A DNA stretch of 14,159 nt from DASTDY01 sp035457345 (GCA_035457345.1 DATIBT010000069.1:1-14159), one strand, 5' to 3'; positions 6,896 to 13,094 are shown, numbered from the stretch's first letter. A program made the numbers and translations. Notes: generated by a model not told the origin, from the letters alone.

Positions 6896-6924
6896 GGCTC
6901 GGCACCTACTAGTGAGGAAGGCAC

Positions 6925-7272
6925 ATGACTGGCCGAAGTATTGAGGAACTAAACCAGCGGTGGGAATCGCTGGCTTCAAGCGACATGCCCGAGGTCATGA
7001 AGTGGCTGAGGGACATGCTACGGGCGTGCGAGGCCGAACGCGTGGAGGTTCCCAACCGGGACCATGTGGCCAGCCGTATTGGCATGGCCTACCACATTCT
7101 GCCGGACCCCGACCTCTCGACGAGCATACCGGTCGATGCAGAAGAGCGGACGCGCTGGATCCTGGCCCTGTGTGTCAACACGCTGATCGCCCCAGGTATC
7201 AACATGTATGGCATTACGGCATTCGCCGCCGATGCATGGCTGAACGAACACGGCCACGGCGACAAGCAGTAG
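6925..7272 (+). CDS. GC-rich orphan protein, 115 aa
   Basis: I do not recognise this protein. The start at ATG 6925 is supported by GAGGAAGG three nt upstream and by a TATAAT at 6890. The 115-aa product is predicted mostly helical: SIEELNQRWESLA, then PEVMKWLRDMLRACEAE (about residues 22-38), a middle VASRIGMAYHILPDPD segment, and C-terminal helices EERTRWILALCVNTLIAPG and ITAFAADAWLNEHG. It is acidic overall with no membrane segment, signal peptide or catalytic motif I can name. GC content is about 63% over 6961-7200 (151 of 240 counted). The next downstream gene, nusA, has its own promoter, so this is a separate transcript closed by the hairpin at 7276. Confidence 0.75.
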   Translation: MTGRSIEELNQRWESLASSDMPEVMKWLRDMLRACEAERVEVPNRDHVASRIGMAYHILPDPDLSTSIPVDAEERTRWILALCVNTLIAPGINMYGITAFAADAWLNEHGHGDKQ

Positions 7273-7275
7273 GTA

Positions 7276-7312
7276 GTGGAGTGCCGCACGCCGGCACTCC
7301 ACAAGCTTCTTT
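7276..7312 (+). terminator. Strong hairpin terminator after the 115-aa orphan gene
   Basis: A perfect 11-bp stem (GTGGAGTGCCG at 7276-7286 with CGGCACTCCAC at 7292-7302) with a 5-nt loop begins 3 nt after the stop codon. The downstream tract (7303-7312) is only partly T-rich and overlaps the nusA -35 at 7310, so termination may be incomplete. Confidence 0.65.
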
Positions 7313-7337
7313 ACAATGTGCCCTGGAGTGCTATAAT
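7310..7337 (+). promoter_or_regulatory. nusA promoter
   Basis: TTTACA (7310-7315), 16-nt spacer, perfect TATAAT (7332-7337). Transcription would start near 7344, about 49 nt before the nusA ATG. The spacer holds GGAGTGC, a repeat of the hairpin arm just upstream. Confidence 0.75.
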
Positions 7338-7349
7338 GAATTCGTACTC

Positions 7350-7373
7350 ATCCGGCCGGCAGGTCGGATTTTT
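7350..7373 (+). promoter_or_regulatory. Terminator-like hairpin in the nusA leader (possible attenuator)
   Basis: TCCGGCC (7350-7356) pairs with GGTCGGA (7361-7367/8 region) through one G-T wobble around a 4-nt loop, and a run of T follows directly (to 7373). It lies inside the inferred nusA transcript and 8 nt before the AAGGAG ribosome binding site. The layout fits a transcription attenuator through which NusA could control its own synthesis; the regulatory role is inference. Confidence 0.5.
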
Positions 7374-7392
7374 GCATAAAAGGAGCAAAGAT

Positions 7393-8568
7393 ATGCATGA
7401 TCTCAACTTAAAACAATTAGCCCTCTCGATCCGTCAGATCGCTGAGGAAAAAAATCTGCCCGAAGAAACGGTGCACGATATTATTGAACAGGCCATTGCC
7501 GCAGCCTACCGCCGCGACTTTGGTGACCGCGAGCAAGAAGTCCGCGCACAGCTAAACGCTAGCAGCGGCAAAGTAAAAGTATTTATCAGCAAAGAAGTTG
7601 TCGACGATGTTGTTGACGACACTTTTGAAATTTCTCTGGCCGACGCCAAGAAGCTCGACAAGGACGCAGAGATTGGCGGTACGGTTGAGACAACCGATGA
7701 GCCAACTATCTTTGGTCGCGTTGCCGCTCAAACTGCCAAGCAGGTCATTCTGCAAAAATTGCGCGAAGCCGAACGCGAAGTCGTTATGGACGAGTACGCC
7801 GACAAAATCGGCACTGTTATTACTGGTACGGTGCAGCGTGTTGAGCCACGCGTTGTACGTGTTGAACTTGGCAAAGCGACCGGTATCATTCCACAGAGTG
7901 AACAAATTCCCGGTGAATACTACGGTATCGGTAGCCGCGTTAAGGCCTATCTCAAAGATGTTGAGCGCGGCAACCGCGGTCCGCAACTTATTTTGAGCCG
8001 CGCCAACGAAGCTTTCATTGAGTACCTCTTCCGCCAAGAAGTGCCAGAAATGGACAGTGGCGCCGTTGAGATTAAGGCAATTGCCCGCGAAGCTGGCAAG
8101 CGCACTAAAATTGCCGTTTACAGCACGGTGCCTGGTGTGGATCCGGTCGGTACCTTTGTCGGTGGCCACGGCACCCGTGTGCAGGCGGTCATGAATGAAA
8201 TTGGTGACAATGAAAAGATCGACATCATCACTTTCAGCGATGACCCGATCACCTTCATTACGAATGCGCTCAGCCCAGCCGAAGTCCAAAAAATTACCCT
8301 GGACACCGAAAATCAGCATGCCAAAGTGCAGGTTGATCCTGACCAGCTGAGCATTGCCATTGGCCGTGGCGGGCAAAATGTACGATTGGCTTCACGGCTG
8401 ACGGGCTATGAGCTCGACATTGAAGCTGGCCAAGCTGGTGGCATGAGCAGCAAGGAAGCCGCACCTAAGGGTGGCGCTCCCCGTGCTGGCGCACCTGGCC
8501 GTAAGAACGTAGAGGACTCTCTGCTAGCGGCCATCGAAGAAACTAAAGAGACGACTGAAGAGAAATAG
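7393..8568 (+). CDS. nusA: Transcription termination/antitermination factor NusA
   Basis: NusA binds RNA polymerase and nascent RNA and tunes pausing, termination and antitermination. From the ATG at 7393 the protein is 391 aa. The N-terminal RNA polymerase-binding domain spans about 1-125 (LPEETVHDIIEQAIAAAYRRDF is typical, then EISLADAKK and IGGTVE). The S1 domain follows (about 130-200, GTVITGTVQRVEPRVVRVELG, split over strands, to LILSRA), then KH1 (VGGHGTRVQAVMNEIG) and KH2 (IGRGGQNVRLASRLTGYELDI). A low-complexity Gly/Ala/Pro linker and an acidic tail end the protein; there are no C-terminal acidic repeats as in E. coli. A strong AAGGAG lies 7 nt before this ATG; the in-frame ORF upstream to 7276 covers promoter DNA and is rejected. 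The usual partners rimP and infB are not adjacent. Confidence 0.95.
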   Translation: MHDLNLKQLALSIRQIAEEKNLPEETVHDIIEQAIAAAYRRDFGDREQEVRAQLNASSGKVKVFISKEVVDDVVDDTFEISLADAKKLDKDAEIGGTVETTDEPTIFGRVAAQTAKQVILQKLREAEREVVMDEYADKIGTVITGTVQRVEPRVVRVELGKATGIIPQSEQIPGEYYGIGSRVKAYLKDVERGNRGPQLILSRANEAFIEYLFRQEVPEMDSGAVEIKAIAREAGKRTKIAVYSTVPGVDPVGTFVGGHGTRVQAVMNEIGDNEKIDIITFSDDPITFITNALSPAEVQKITLDTENQHAKVQVDPDQLSIAIGRGGQNVRLASRLTGYELDIEAGQAGGMSSKEAAPKGGAPRAGAPGRKNVEDSLLAAIEETKETTEEK

Positions 8569-8583
8569 GTCTAAAGATAAATC

Positions 8584-8619
8584 AAGCCCGGGCTAGCGAT
8601 GTGCTAGTCCGGGCTTTTT
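8584..8619. terminator. Strong terminator between nusA and the convergent orphan gene
   Basis: A 14-bp stem (8584-8597 with 8603-8616; one G-T wobble) with loop GATGT, followed on the plus strand by T at 8615-8619: a clear rho-independent terminator for nusA. Read on the minus strand the hairpin is followed by a moderately T-rich stretch, so it may also end the orphan/tRNA-like transcript. Its left arm contains GGGCTAGCG (8590-8598), repeated in the tRNA-like element. Confidence 0.9.
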
Positions 8620-8694
8620 GGTGGGCTAGCGGGAATCGAACCCACTGGCTGTTTGCCTTGCGGCGCACAGTGCTCCCTGTTGAGCAATAGCCCT
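8619..8694 (-). ncRNA. tRNA-like element with encoded CCA but no visible anticodon
   Basis: Read on the minus strand this 76-nt stretch folds as a tRNA-like four-arm structure. The acceptor is 6 bp (GGGCTA with TAGCCC), then discriminator A and an encoded CCA (8621-8619). The D-like arm is GCTC/GAGC with a short 6-nt AACAGG loop. The T arm is textbook: GTGGG-TTCGATT-CCCGC. In place of a 7-nt anticodon loop the third arm is CTGT, a 2x2 internal loop, GCC, a GCAA tetraloop, GGC, and ACAG. I find no register giving a 5-bp stem with a 7-nt loop, so no anticodon can be assigned. It begins 6 nt after the TAG stop (8703-8701) of the orphan gene. It may be a non-decoding tRNA mimic, a decayed tRNA, or an unusual tRNA that I cannot fold by eye. 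Confidence 0.6.
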
Positions 8695-8700
8695 GCCATG

Positions 8701-9183
8701 CTACCCGCGCCAGGTCGTTAGATCGATCTTGTGCGCATCTCGCTCGAGAAGGGTGAGCGGGTAGTGCTTTTGTTGGGTGTCGAGGGTCCGCTCGACCTGT
8801 GCCGGTTGTCCGTCTTCCCCTGAGGTCAGTTCGACCCGTCTGATGAAGACCGTCTTGCGTTTTCTTTCAATGCCCACGATGATATACGTGTCACCGGCCC
8901 AGAAAATGACATCATTGACCTCGATACCCAGTTCGCGTATTGCCACATCGTTGGCGGTCGGCACCAGCATGCTGAGTGCGTCACCGGCCTGCTTGAACGT
9001 GGCTTCTGCGGGCGGCTCGCCGTAGTTGAGGTATCGCATGACGCTCTTTAGAAGCGACATTTGCTCTGCCGTTGCGGGCGAGTTGTCGATTGCCTTGTAC
9101 AGTTCCGTCGGGCTCAGCCGCTCAGGGTTCTTGACTCCGAGTGACCTTGCTAGACGTAGCTGTTCTTCGGATGGCGCAGCCAT
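8701..9183 (-). CDS. GC-rich orphan protein, 160 aa, two-part architecture
   Basis: I do not recognise this protein. It starts at ATG 9183, with GGGAG (9194-9190 on the minus strand) 6 nt upstream, and ends with TAG just before the tRNA-like element. Residues 1-70 are helical, with two similar helix-turn segments (SEEQLRLARSLGVKNPERLSP and TAEQMSLLKSVMRYLNYGEPP-like, each beginning with an EQ/LxxL pattern). Residues 75-160 are beta-rich: LGIEVNDVIFWAGDTYIIVGIERKR followed by TVFIRRVEL, which suggests a small SH3-like barrel. An adaptor or nucleic-acid/protein-binding role would suit this shape but is unproven. It is soluble, with no signal peptide. GC is about 62% in 8761-8820. It diverges from clpC and converges on nusA. 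Confidence 0.75.
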   Translation of the reverse strand: MAAPSEEQLRLARSLGVKNPERLSPTELYKAIDNSPATAEQMSLLKSVMRYLNYGEPPAEATFKQAGDALSMLVPTANDVAIRELGIEVNDVIFWAGDTYIIVGIERKRKTVFIRRVELTSGEDGQPAQVERTLDTQQKHYPLTLLERDAHKIDLTTWRG

Positions 9184-9210
9184 TCCGCGCTCCCTTCGCT
9201 AGGTTAGTAT

Positions 9211-9216
9211 ATTATA
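9211..9216 (-). promoter_or_regulatory. -10 element for the 160-aa orphan gene
   Basis: TATAAT read on the minus strand, 27 nt upstream of the ATG at 9183, in a very AT-rich region (about 9204-9250). The -35 (TTTTAA at a 17-nt spacing) is weak. The divergent region 9184-9330 thus holds this promoter and the CIRCE/clpC promoter. Confidence 0.5.
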
Positions 9217-9254
9217 GAATGTAATTATGAATTTTAAAATAGCGATTATATACC

Positions 9255-9281
9255 TTGGCACTCTTGCACGCTGAGTGCTAA
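9255..9281 (+). promoter_or_regulatory. CIRCE operator (HrcA binding site) upstream of clpC
   Basis: TTGGCACTC (9255-9263), 9-nt spacer, GAGTGCTAA (9273-9281). This matches the CIRCE consensus TTAGCACTC-N9-GAGTGCTAA with one mismatch in the left arm. HrcA bound here would cover the clpC -35 (9264-9269), which lies in the spacer. This predicts heat-shock derepression of clpC. hrcA itself is not in the window. Confidence 0.92.
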
Positions 9282-9292
9282 ATGCCTATAAT
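9264..9292 (+). promoter_or_regulatory. clpC promoter embedded in CIRCE
   Basis: TTGCAC (9264-9269), 17-nt spacer, perfect TATAAT (9287-9292). The -35 is in the CIRCE spacer and the right CIRCE arm lies in the promoter spacer, so repressor and polymerase would compete. Transcription would start near 9299. Confidence 0.82.
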
Positions 9293-9330
9293 AAACCTAC
9301 ACACTTTGAACTTGGGAAGGTAAAATATAG

Positions 9331-11811
9331 ATGATGCCTACAGGCGACTTATACGAATTCGTAAATCATTTGACCGACAACGCACGGTCCAGCCTGCAGC
9401 ATGCCGATAATATCGCTCGCAGCCTTGGGTCGGCGTATATTGGCACTGAACATATTCTTTTGGGGGTATTAAGCCAAGACTCCTCTGTTGCTGCTAAATT
9501 ACTGAGTAGTAGCGGCGTTACACTGGACCGCGCACGTCTTGCGCTCAATTTGACGCCACGGGCGCTTGTGGTAAGTACGGGCGCAAAAGGCCTTAGTGAA
9601 ACCGCAAAGCTCACGCTTAAGCTAAGCTGGGACATTGCTCAGGAATTTAATCAGGACTTTTGTGGCACCGAGCACATTCTGTACGGCATGCTCACCCAAA
9701 AGAATGCGCGCGCCACCGTTCTTTTACGCGACATGAACGTCGATGTGGACCAATTGACCGGCGAACTTGAGCAATACCTTGGCCACCAGCAAGGCGACTA
9801 CGATGCCGGAGCCAACAATACCCGTACTTCACGCCGGCCACAAAAACGCAGGCAAACTGCGCTTGACTATTTTGGTACTGATATTACCGAGAAAGCCCGT
9901 AGCGGTGAGCTCGACCCCGTTGTTGGCTGCGATGCACAAATTAAACGCATGATCACTATTTTGGGCCGCCGCACTAAAAATAACCCCGTACTTCTGGGGG
10001 AGCCTGGCGTGGGCAAAACCGCCATTGTTGAGGGGCTTGCCCAGCGCATTGTGAACGAAGAAGTGCCCGAACACCTCATGGATAAGCGCGTGTATACGCT
10101 CGATCTTGCCGGCATGATCGCTGGCACAAAATACCGCGGTGAATTTGAGGAACGGCTCAAGAAGTTAGTTGAAGAAATTCAGGGTGACAAGAACTTGATT
10201 GTCTTTATAGATGAGTTGCACCTGCTAGTTGGTGCTGGCGCGGCAGAAGGTGCAATTGACGCCGCAAACATGCTTAAACCTGCACTCGCCAGGGGTGAGC
10301 TGCGCATGATTGGCGCAACCACGCTCGATGAATACCGCAAGCATATAGAAAAAGACGCCGCGTTAGAGCGCCGCTTCCAGACCGTGATTGTACCCGAGCC
10401 AAACGTTAAGGAGACACAGGCAATTTTGCGTGGCCTCAAGCATCACTACGAGGAGCATCATGGGGTTGAAGTGGCAGATGAGGTACTCGACAACATTGCC
10501 GAGCTCGCCAAGCGCTACATTAATGACCGCTTTATGCCCGACAAAGCCATAGACGTGCTCGACGAAACCGCCGCGCAAGTAAAAGTTGACCGCGGTAAGG
10601 CGCCAGTTATGGCTCGTAAGCTCGCCCGCGAACTCAAACAAGTGACGGAACGCATGGAGCAGGCGGTCGAAGCAGAAGATTATGAGCGCGCTGCTCACTA
10701 CAAAACTCGTATGAGCCAAATTAACGCCAAGCTCAGTGAATTTCGTAATAAATCGCAGTCCCAACAAAAGCTCAGCATTACCGATGAAGACGTAGCTCGT
10801 ACTATCGCTCAGATGACCGGCGTACCAGTAGAAAAGGTGATAAAATCTGAGGCTAAGCACTTACTAAACCTCGAGCAGCATCTTGGCAAGCACATTATTG
10901 GGCAGGCCGACGCGGTGAAGGCTGTATCGCGGGCGATTCGCCGCAACCGCAGTGGCATAAACGATGAACGTCGTCCGATTGGCTCATTCCTGTTTATGGG
11001 CCCGACTGGCGTGGGCAAGACCGAGCTCGCCAAACAACTTACCCGCGAGATATTTGGCACTGAAGACGCACTCATTAAAATTGATATGTCCGAATTTGCC
11101 GAGCGCCACACCACAAGCCGTCTGGTGGGCGCGCCCGCTGGGTATGTTGGGTATGACGACGCAGGCCAATTGACAGACAAAATCCGTCGCCGCCCGTACA
11201 GCCTAGTGTTGTTCGATGAAATTGAAAAGGCCCATCCAGAGGTGTTCAACATCCTCTTGCAAATTCTGGAGGACGGCCGCTTGACCGACGCCAAAGGCCG
11301 GGCGGTAGACTTTACTAATACCATTGTCATACTAACTAGTAACCTTGGCGCCGAAAAAATGCAGCGCGAAGCCAATCTTGGATTCCGCGCCACAAGCCGC
11401 GAAGACCGTGATAAGCTTGAGGATCTCCACGAGCAAAACCGTGACGCCGCTATGGCCGAGCTCAAGCGCATGATGCGTCCTGAGCTCATTAACCGGCTGG
11501 ACAACATTGTGGTCTTTAAGGCGCTGACTAAACAAGAGGTTAAGACTATTCTTGACCTTGAGCTCAGCAAACTCCTCAAACGCTTGCACCGTCAGCGCGT
11601 TGCTGTGCGTTTGAACGCCGCTGCTAAGGGTGTGCTCCTAGAAAAGGGGTATGACCCGCAAAATGGTGTGCGTCCCTTGCGCCGCGTTTTACAAGACACT
11701 ATCGAGGATGAAATTGCTGCAGGATTACTCTCTGAGCGTTACAATAAGGGTGACGTGATTGAAGTAACAACCAAAAAGGGTGAGCTTGTCTACGCGGTCA
11801 AGCCTGAATAG
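9331..11811 (+). CDS. clpC: ATP-dependent Clp protease ATP-binding subunit ClpC
   Basis: ClpC is a hexameric AAA+ unfoldase that feeds proteins to the ClpP protease. The 826-aa protein has two N-terminal Clp repeats (about 10-75 and 85-150), AAA-1 with Walker A GEPGVGKT at 223-230 and Walker B VFIDE at 291-295, a middle domain with a UVR-like helix (VEAEDYERAAHYKTRM, about 446-461) that marks ClpC rather than ClpA or ClpB, and AAA-2 with Walker A GPTGVGKT at 557-564, pore loop GYVGYDD at 604-610 and Walker B LFDE at 627-630. All ATPase motifs are intact. ATG 9331 is followed by a second ATG; GGGAAGG (9314-9320) serves either. CIRCE upstream indicates HrcA control. The gene for the HEXXH membrane protein begins 6 nt after its stop. 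clpP is not in the window. Confidence 0.96.
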   Translation: MMPTGDLYEFVNHLTDNARSSLQHADNIARSLGSAYIGTEHILLGVLSQDSSVAAKLLSSSGVTLDRARLALNLTPRALVVSTGAKGLSETAKLTLKLSWDIAQEFNQDFCGTEHILYGMLTQKNARATVLLRDMNVDVDQLTGELEQYLGHQQGDYDAGANNTRTSRRPQKRRQTALDYFGTDITEKARSGELDPVVGCDAQIKRMITILGRRTKNNPVLLGEPGVGKTAIVEGLAQRIVNEEVPEHLMDKRVYTLDLAGMIAGTKYRGEFEERLKKLVEEIQGDKNLIVFIDELHLLVGAGAAEGAIDAANMLKPALARGELRMIGATTLDEYRKHIEKDAALERRFQTVIVPEPNVKETQAILRGLKHHYEEHHGVEVADEVLDNIAELAKRYINDRFMPDKAIDVLDETAAQVKVDRGKAPVMARKLARELKQVTERMEQAVEAEDYERAAHYKTRMSQINAKLSEFRNKSQSQQKLSITDEDVARTIAQMTGVPVEKVIKSEAKHLLNLEQHLGKHIIGQADAVKAVSRAIRRNRSGINDERRPIGSFLFMGPTGVGKTELAKQLTREIFGTEDALIKIDMSEFAERHTTSRLVGAPAGYVGYDDAGQLTDKIRRRPYSLVLFDEIEKAHPEVFNILLQILEDGRLTDAKGRAVDFTNTIVILTSNLGAEKMQREANLGFRATSREDRDKLEDLHEQNRDAAMAELKRMMRPELINRLDNIVVFKALTKQEVKTILDLELSKLLKRLHRQRVAVRLNAAAKGVLLEKGYDPQNGVRPLRRVLQDTIEDEIAAGLLSERYNKGDVIEVTTKKGELVYAVKPE

Positions 11812-11817
11812 TGGGTA

Positions 11818-12798
11818 ATGGCTCGGCGCACATGGGCAATCGTTAACGTTGTGATATCGCTGGCAGTGCTTGCTGGCGGGTTGTGGGCGTTCTGGAATAT
11901 CCAGTCCATTGTGGATTGGTGGCGGCTCATGCAGTACAAACCGGCCGCTGCTATCGTGCAACTGGCTAACGAGACAACCATGATTGGCCGTGGCCGCGAT
12001 ATGTTTTACGTTTCTGACCCTCAGATAGAGGCGCGCGACGCTTTTAACCAGCACTGCAGCGACCATGGCGCTGGCGAGCAAGGTGCGGTACTTGGTTGCT
12101 ATGTGCGCCAAAGCATCTATATCTTTAATGTTAATGACCCGCGTCTACCCGGCGTTAAAGAAGTGACTGCCGCGCATGAGATGCTTCACGCAGTGTACGA
12201 CCGGCTTGATAAACCTACAAAGGATCGCCTTAACGCATTGCTCCAGGCTGAATTTGACAAGCGCAAAGATGACGCCGACTTACAAGAAGTGGTTGCTCTC
12301 TACCAAAAAACGGAACCGGGCGAGCTGCTTAATGAGATGCATTCGATACTCGCGACCGAATATACTGGATTATCGCCTGAACTCGAGACATACTACAAGC
12401 AATATTTCACCGACCGCCAAAAGGTGGTGAGTTATGCCCAGGGCTATAAGCAGGTCTTTAAAGATTCAAAGACACGGGTGGAGAATTACCAAAAGCAACT
12501 CGATGCTTTAAAACAGCAAATTGATACCAATAATGCTCAACTTAAAAATGAATATGCGGCCATACAGAGCGAAAGTTTGCGACTCGATGCGCTGCGCCAC
12601 AGTGATCCCGCTACCTACAATCAACAGGTATCGGCTTATAATGCCCGCGTCACTGCCTATAATAATCATATAAAAACCACGCAGGCGCTTGTGAACCAGT
12701 ACAATGCGATTATTCCCAAAATTAAAAGTGAGGTCGCATTGCAGGCAGACCTCAATAATAGTCTTGATAGCAACTATCAGCCCGTCTCACCCAATTAA
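11818..12798 (+). CDS. Membrane-anchored HEXXH metallopeptidase-like protein
   Basis: 326 aa, starting 6 nt after the clpC stop and therefore likely co-transcribed and under the same CIRCE control. Residues 7-26 form one hydrophobic segment (a signal anchor), so the rest is probably outside the membrane; C80 and C94 could then form a disulfide. The core has VTAAHEMLHAVYDRL with H120-E121-x-x-H124, a zincin HEXXH motif, and a LLNEMHSILATEYTGL segment whose E173 or E181 could be the third zinc ligand. Residues about 205-315 are rich in Gln, Asn, Lys and Tyr with heptad-like spacing and are probably a coiled coil. I do not recognise a named family; a role in envelope protein quality control or cell-surface processing is inference from motif and neighbour. 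No good Shine-Dalgarno; translation may be coupled to clpC. Confidence 0.82.
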   Translation: MARRTWAIVNVVISLAVLAGGLWAFWNIQSIVDWWRLMQYKPAAAIVQLANETTMIGRGRDMFYVSDPQIEARDAFNQHCSDHGAGEQGAVLGCYVRQSIYIFNVNDPRLPGVKEVTAAHEMLHAVYDRLDKPTKDRLNALLQAEFDKRKDDADLQEVVALYQKTEPGELLNEMHSILATEYTGLSPELETYYKQYFTDRQKVVSYAQGYKQVFKDSKTRVENYQKQLDALKQQIDTNNAQLKNEYAAIQSESLRLDALRHSDPATYNQQVSAYNARVTAYNNHIKTTQALVNQYNAIIPKIKSEVALQADLNNSLDSNYQPVSPN

Positions 12799-12800
12799 AA

Positions 12801-12813
12801 AGCGCTAAGTGCT
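12801..12813 (-). terminator. Small terminator for the 65-aa orphan gene
   Basis: On the minus strand the imperfect palindrome AGCACTTAGCGCT is followed by TTTT, just past the end of the plus-strand gene. The stem is only 5-6 bp, so it is a weak candidate. Confidence 0.4.
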
Positions 12814-12827
12814 GAAAAGGGAATGGG

Positions 12828-12868
12828 GCCCGGCGGGGTGAGCCGCCGGGCGCAACGGCGGGAGCCGT
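12828..12868. repeat. Two adjacent GC-rich hairpins between convergent genes
   Basis: GCCCGGCGG (12828-12836) pairs perfectly with CCGCCGGGC (12843-12851) around GGTGAG, and ACGGC (12855-12859) pairs with GCCGT (12864-12868) around GGGA. Neither is followed by a T run on the plus strand. They lie between the stops of the HEXXH protein and the 65-aa gene and could stabilise 3' ends or aid termination. Confidence 0.55.
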
Positions 12869-12875
12869 CCTCCAA

Positions 12876-13073
12876 TCATCGTTCCTTACTGCTCAGCAGG
12901 CGCAAGACCGCGCCTTCGGGATCTGCCGCCTCGCCATTGGCGATCATTGCCAATGCTCGGCTTGTGTAACCCTCCAGTTGGCTTTCGGCGACGCCGGCAG
13001 CGCGCAGGCTTGCTCGAATTTGGACGGTCAGGTTTGAGTAGGGCGGTCGTTCAGAGCTAGGCTCGTTTGCCAT
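12876..13073 (-). CDS. GC-rich orphan small protein, 65 aa
   Basis: I do not recognise this protein. It starts at ATG 13073 with a strong GGAGG read 4 nt upstream on the minus strand and a good promoter behind it, and ends in TGA at 12878-12876. Residues 1-14 are polar and Pro-rich; residues 15-61 look like two or three helices (LTVQIRASLRAAG, QLEGYTSRALAMIANG, DPEGAVLRLLSSKER), the size of a small helical-bundle or UBA-like domain. No membrane segment or Cys. GC is about 65% in 12901-12960 (39 of 60). The start signals are better than those of several housekeeping genes here, which supports it as a real gene despite its size. Confidence 0.7.
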   Translation of the reverse strand: MANEPSSERPPYSNLTVQIRASLRAAGVAESQLEGYTSRALAMIANGEAADPEGAVLRLLSSKER

Positions 13074-13094
13074 GGTTCCTCCACAGAAGGCGGA

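Noticed and set aside
6960..7379. 139-aa plus-strand ORF overlapping the 115-aa orphan gene
   Set aside because: No ribosome binding site; Gly/Arg/His-rich composition of an out-of-frame GC-rich sequence; it runs through the terminator and nusA promoter.
7276..7392. Longer nusA ORF beginning at 7276
   Set aside because: It would translate a terminator hairpin and the nusA promoter; ATG 7393 has AAGGAG and a normal NusA N-terminus.
7552..8376. 274-aa minus-strand ORF inside nusA
   Set aside because: Antisense shadow of a conserved gene with no start signals.
8619..8694. Ordinary decoding tRNA gene
   Set aside because: No register gives a 5-bp anticodon stem with a 7-nt loop, the D loop is short, and the acceptor is 6 bp; I therefore call it tRNA-like.
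8619..8694. 3' end of a tmRNA gene
   Set aside because: A complete D-like arm and short third arm lie within 76 nt, and the upstream sequence is a protein-coding gene without a tmRNA tag reading frame I could identify.
10809..11579. 256-aa minus-strand ORF inside clpC
   Set aside because: Ser/Arg-rich antisense shadow of the AAA-2 domain.
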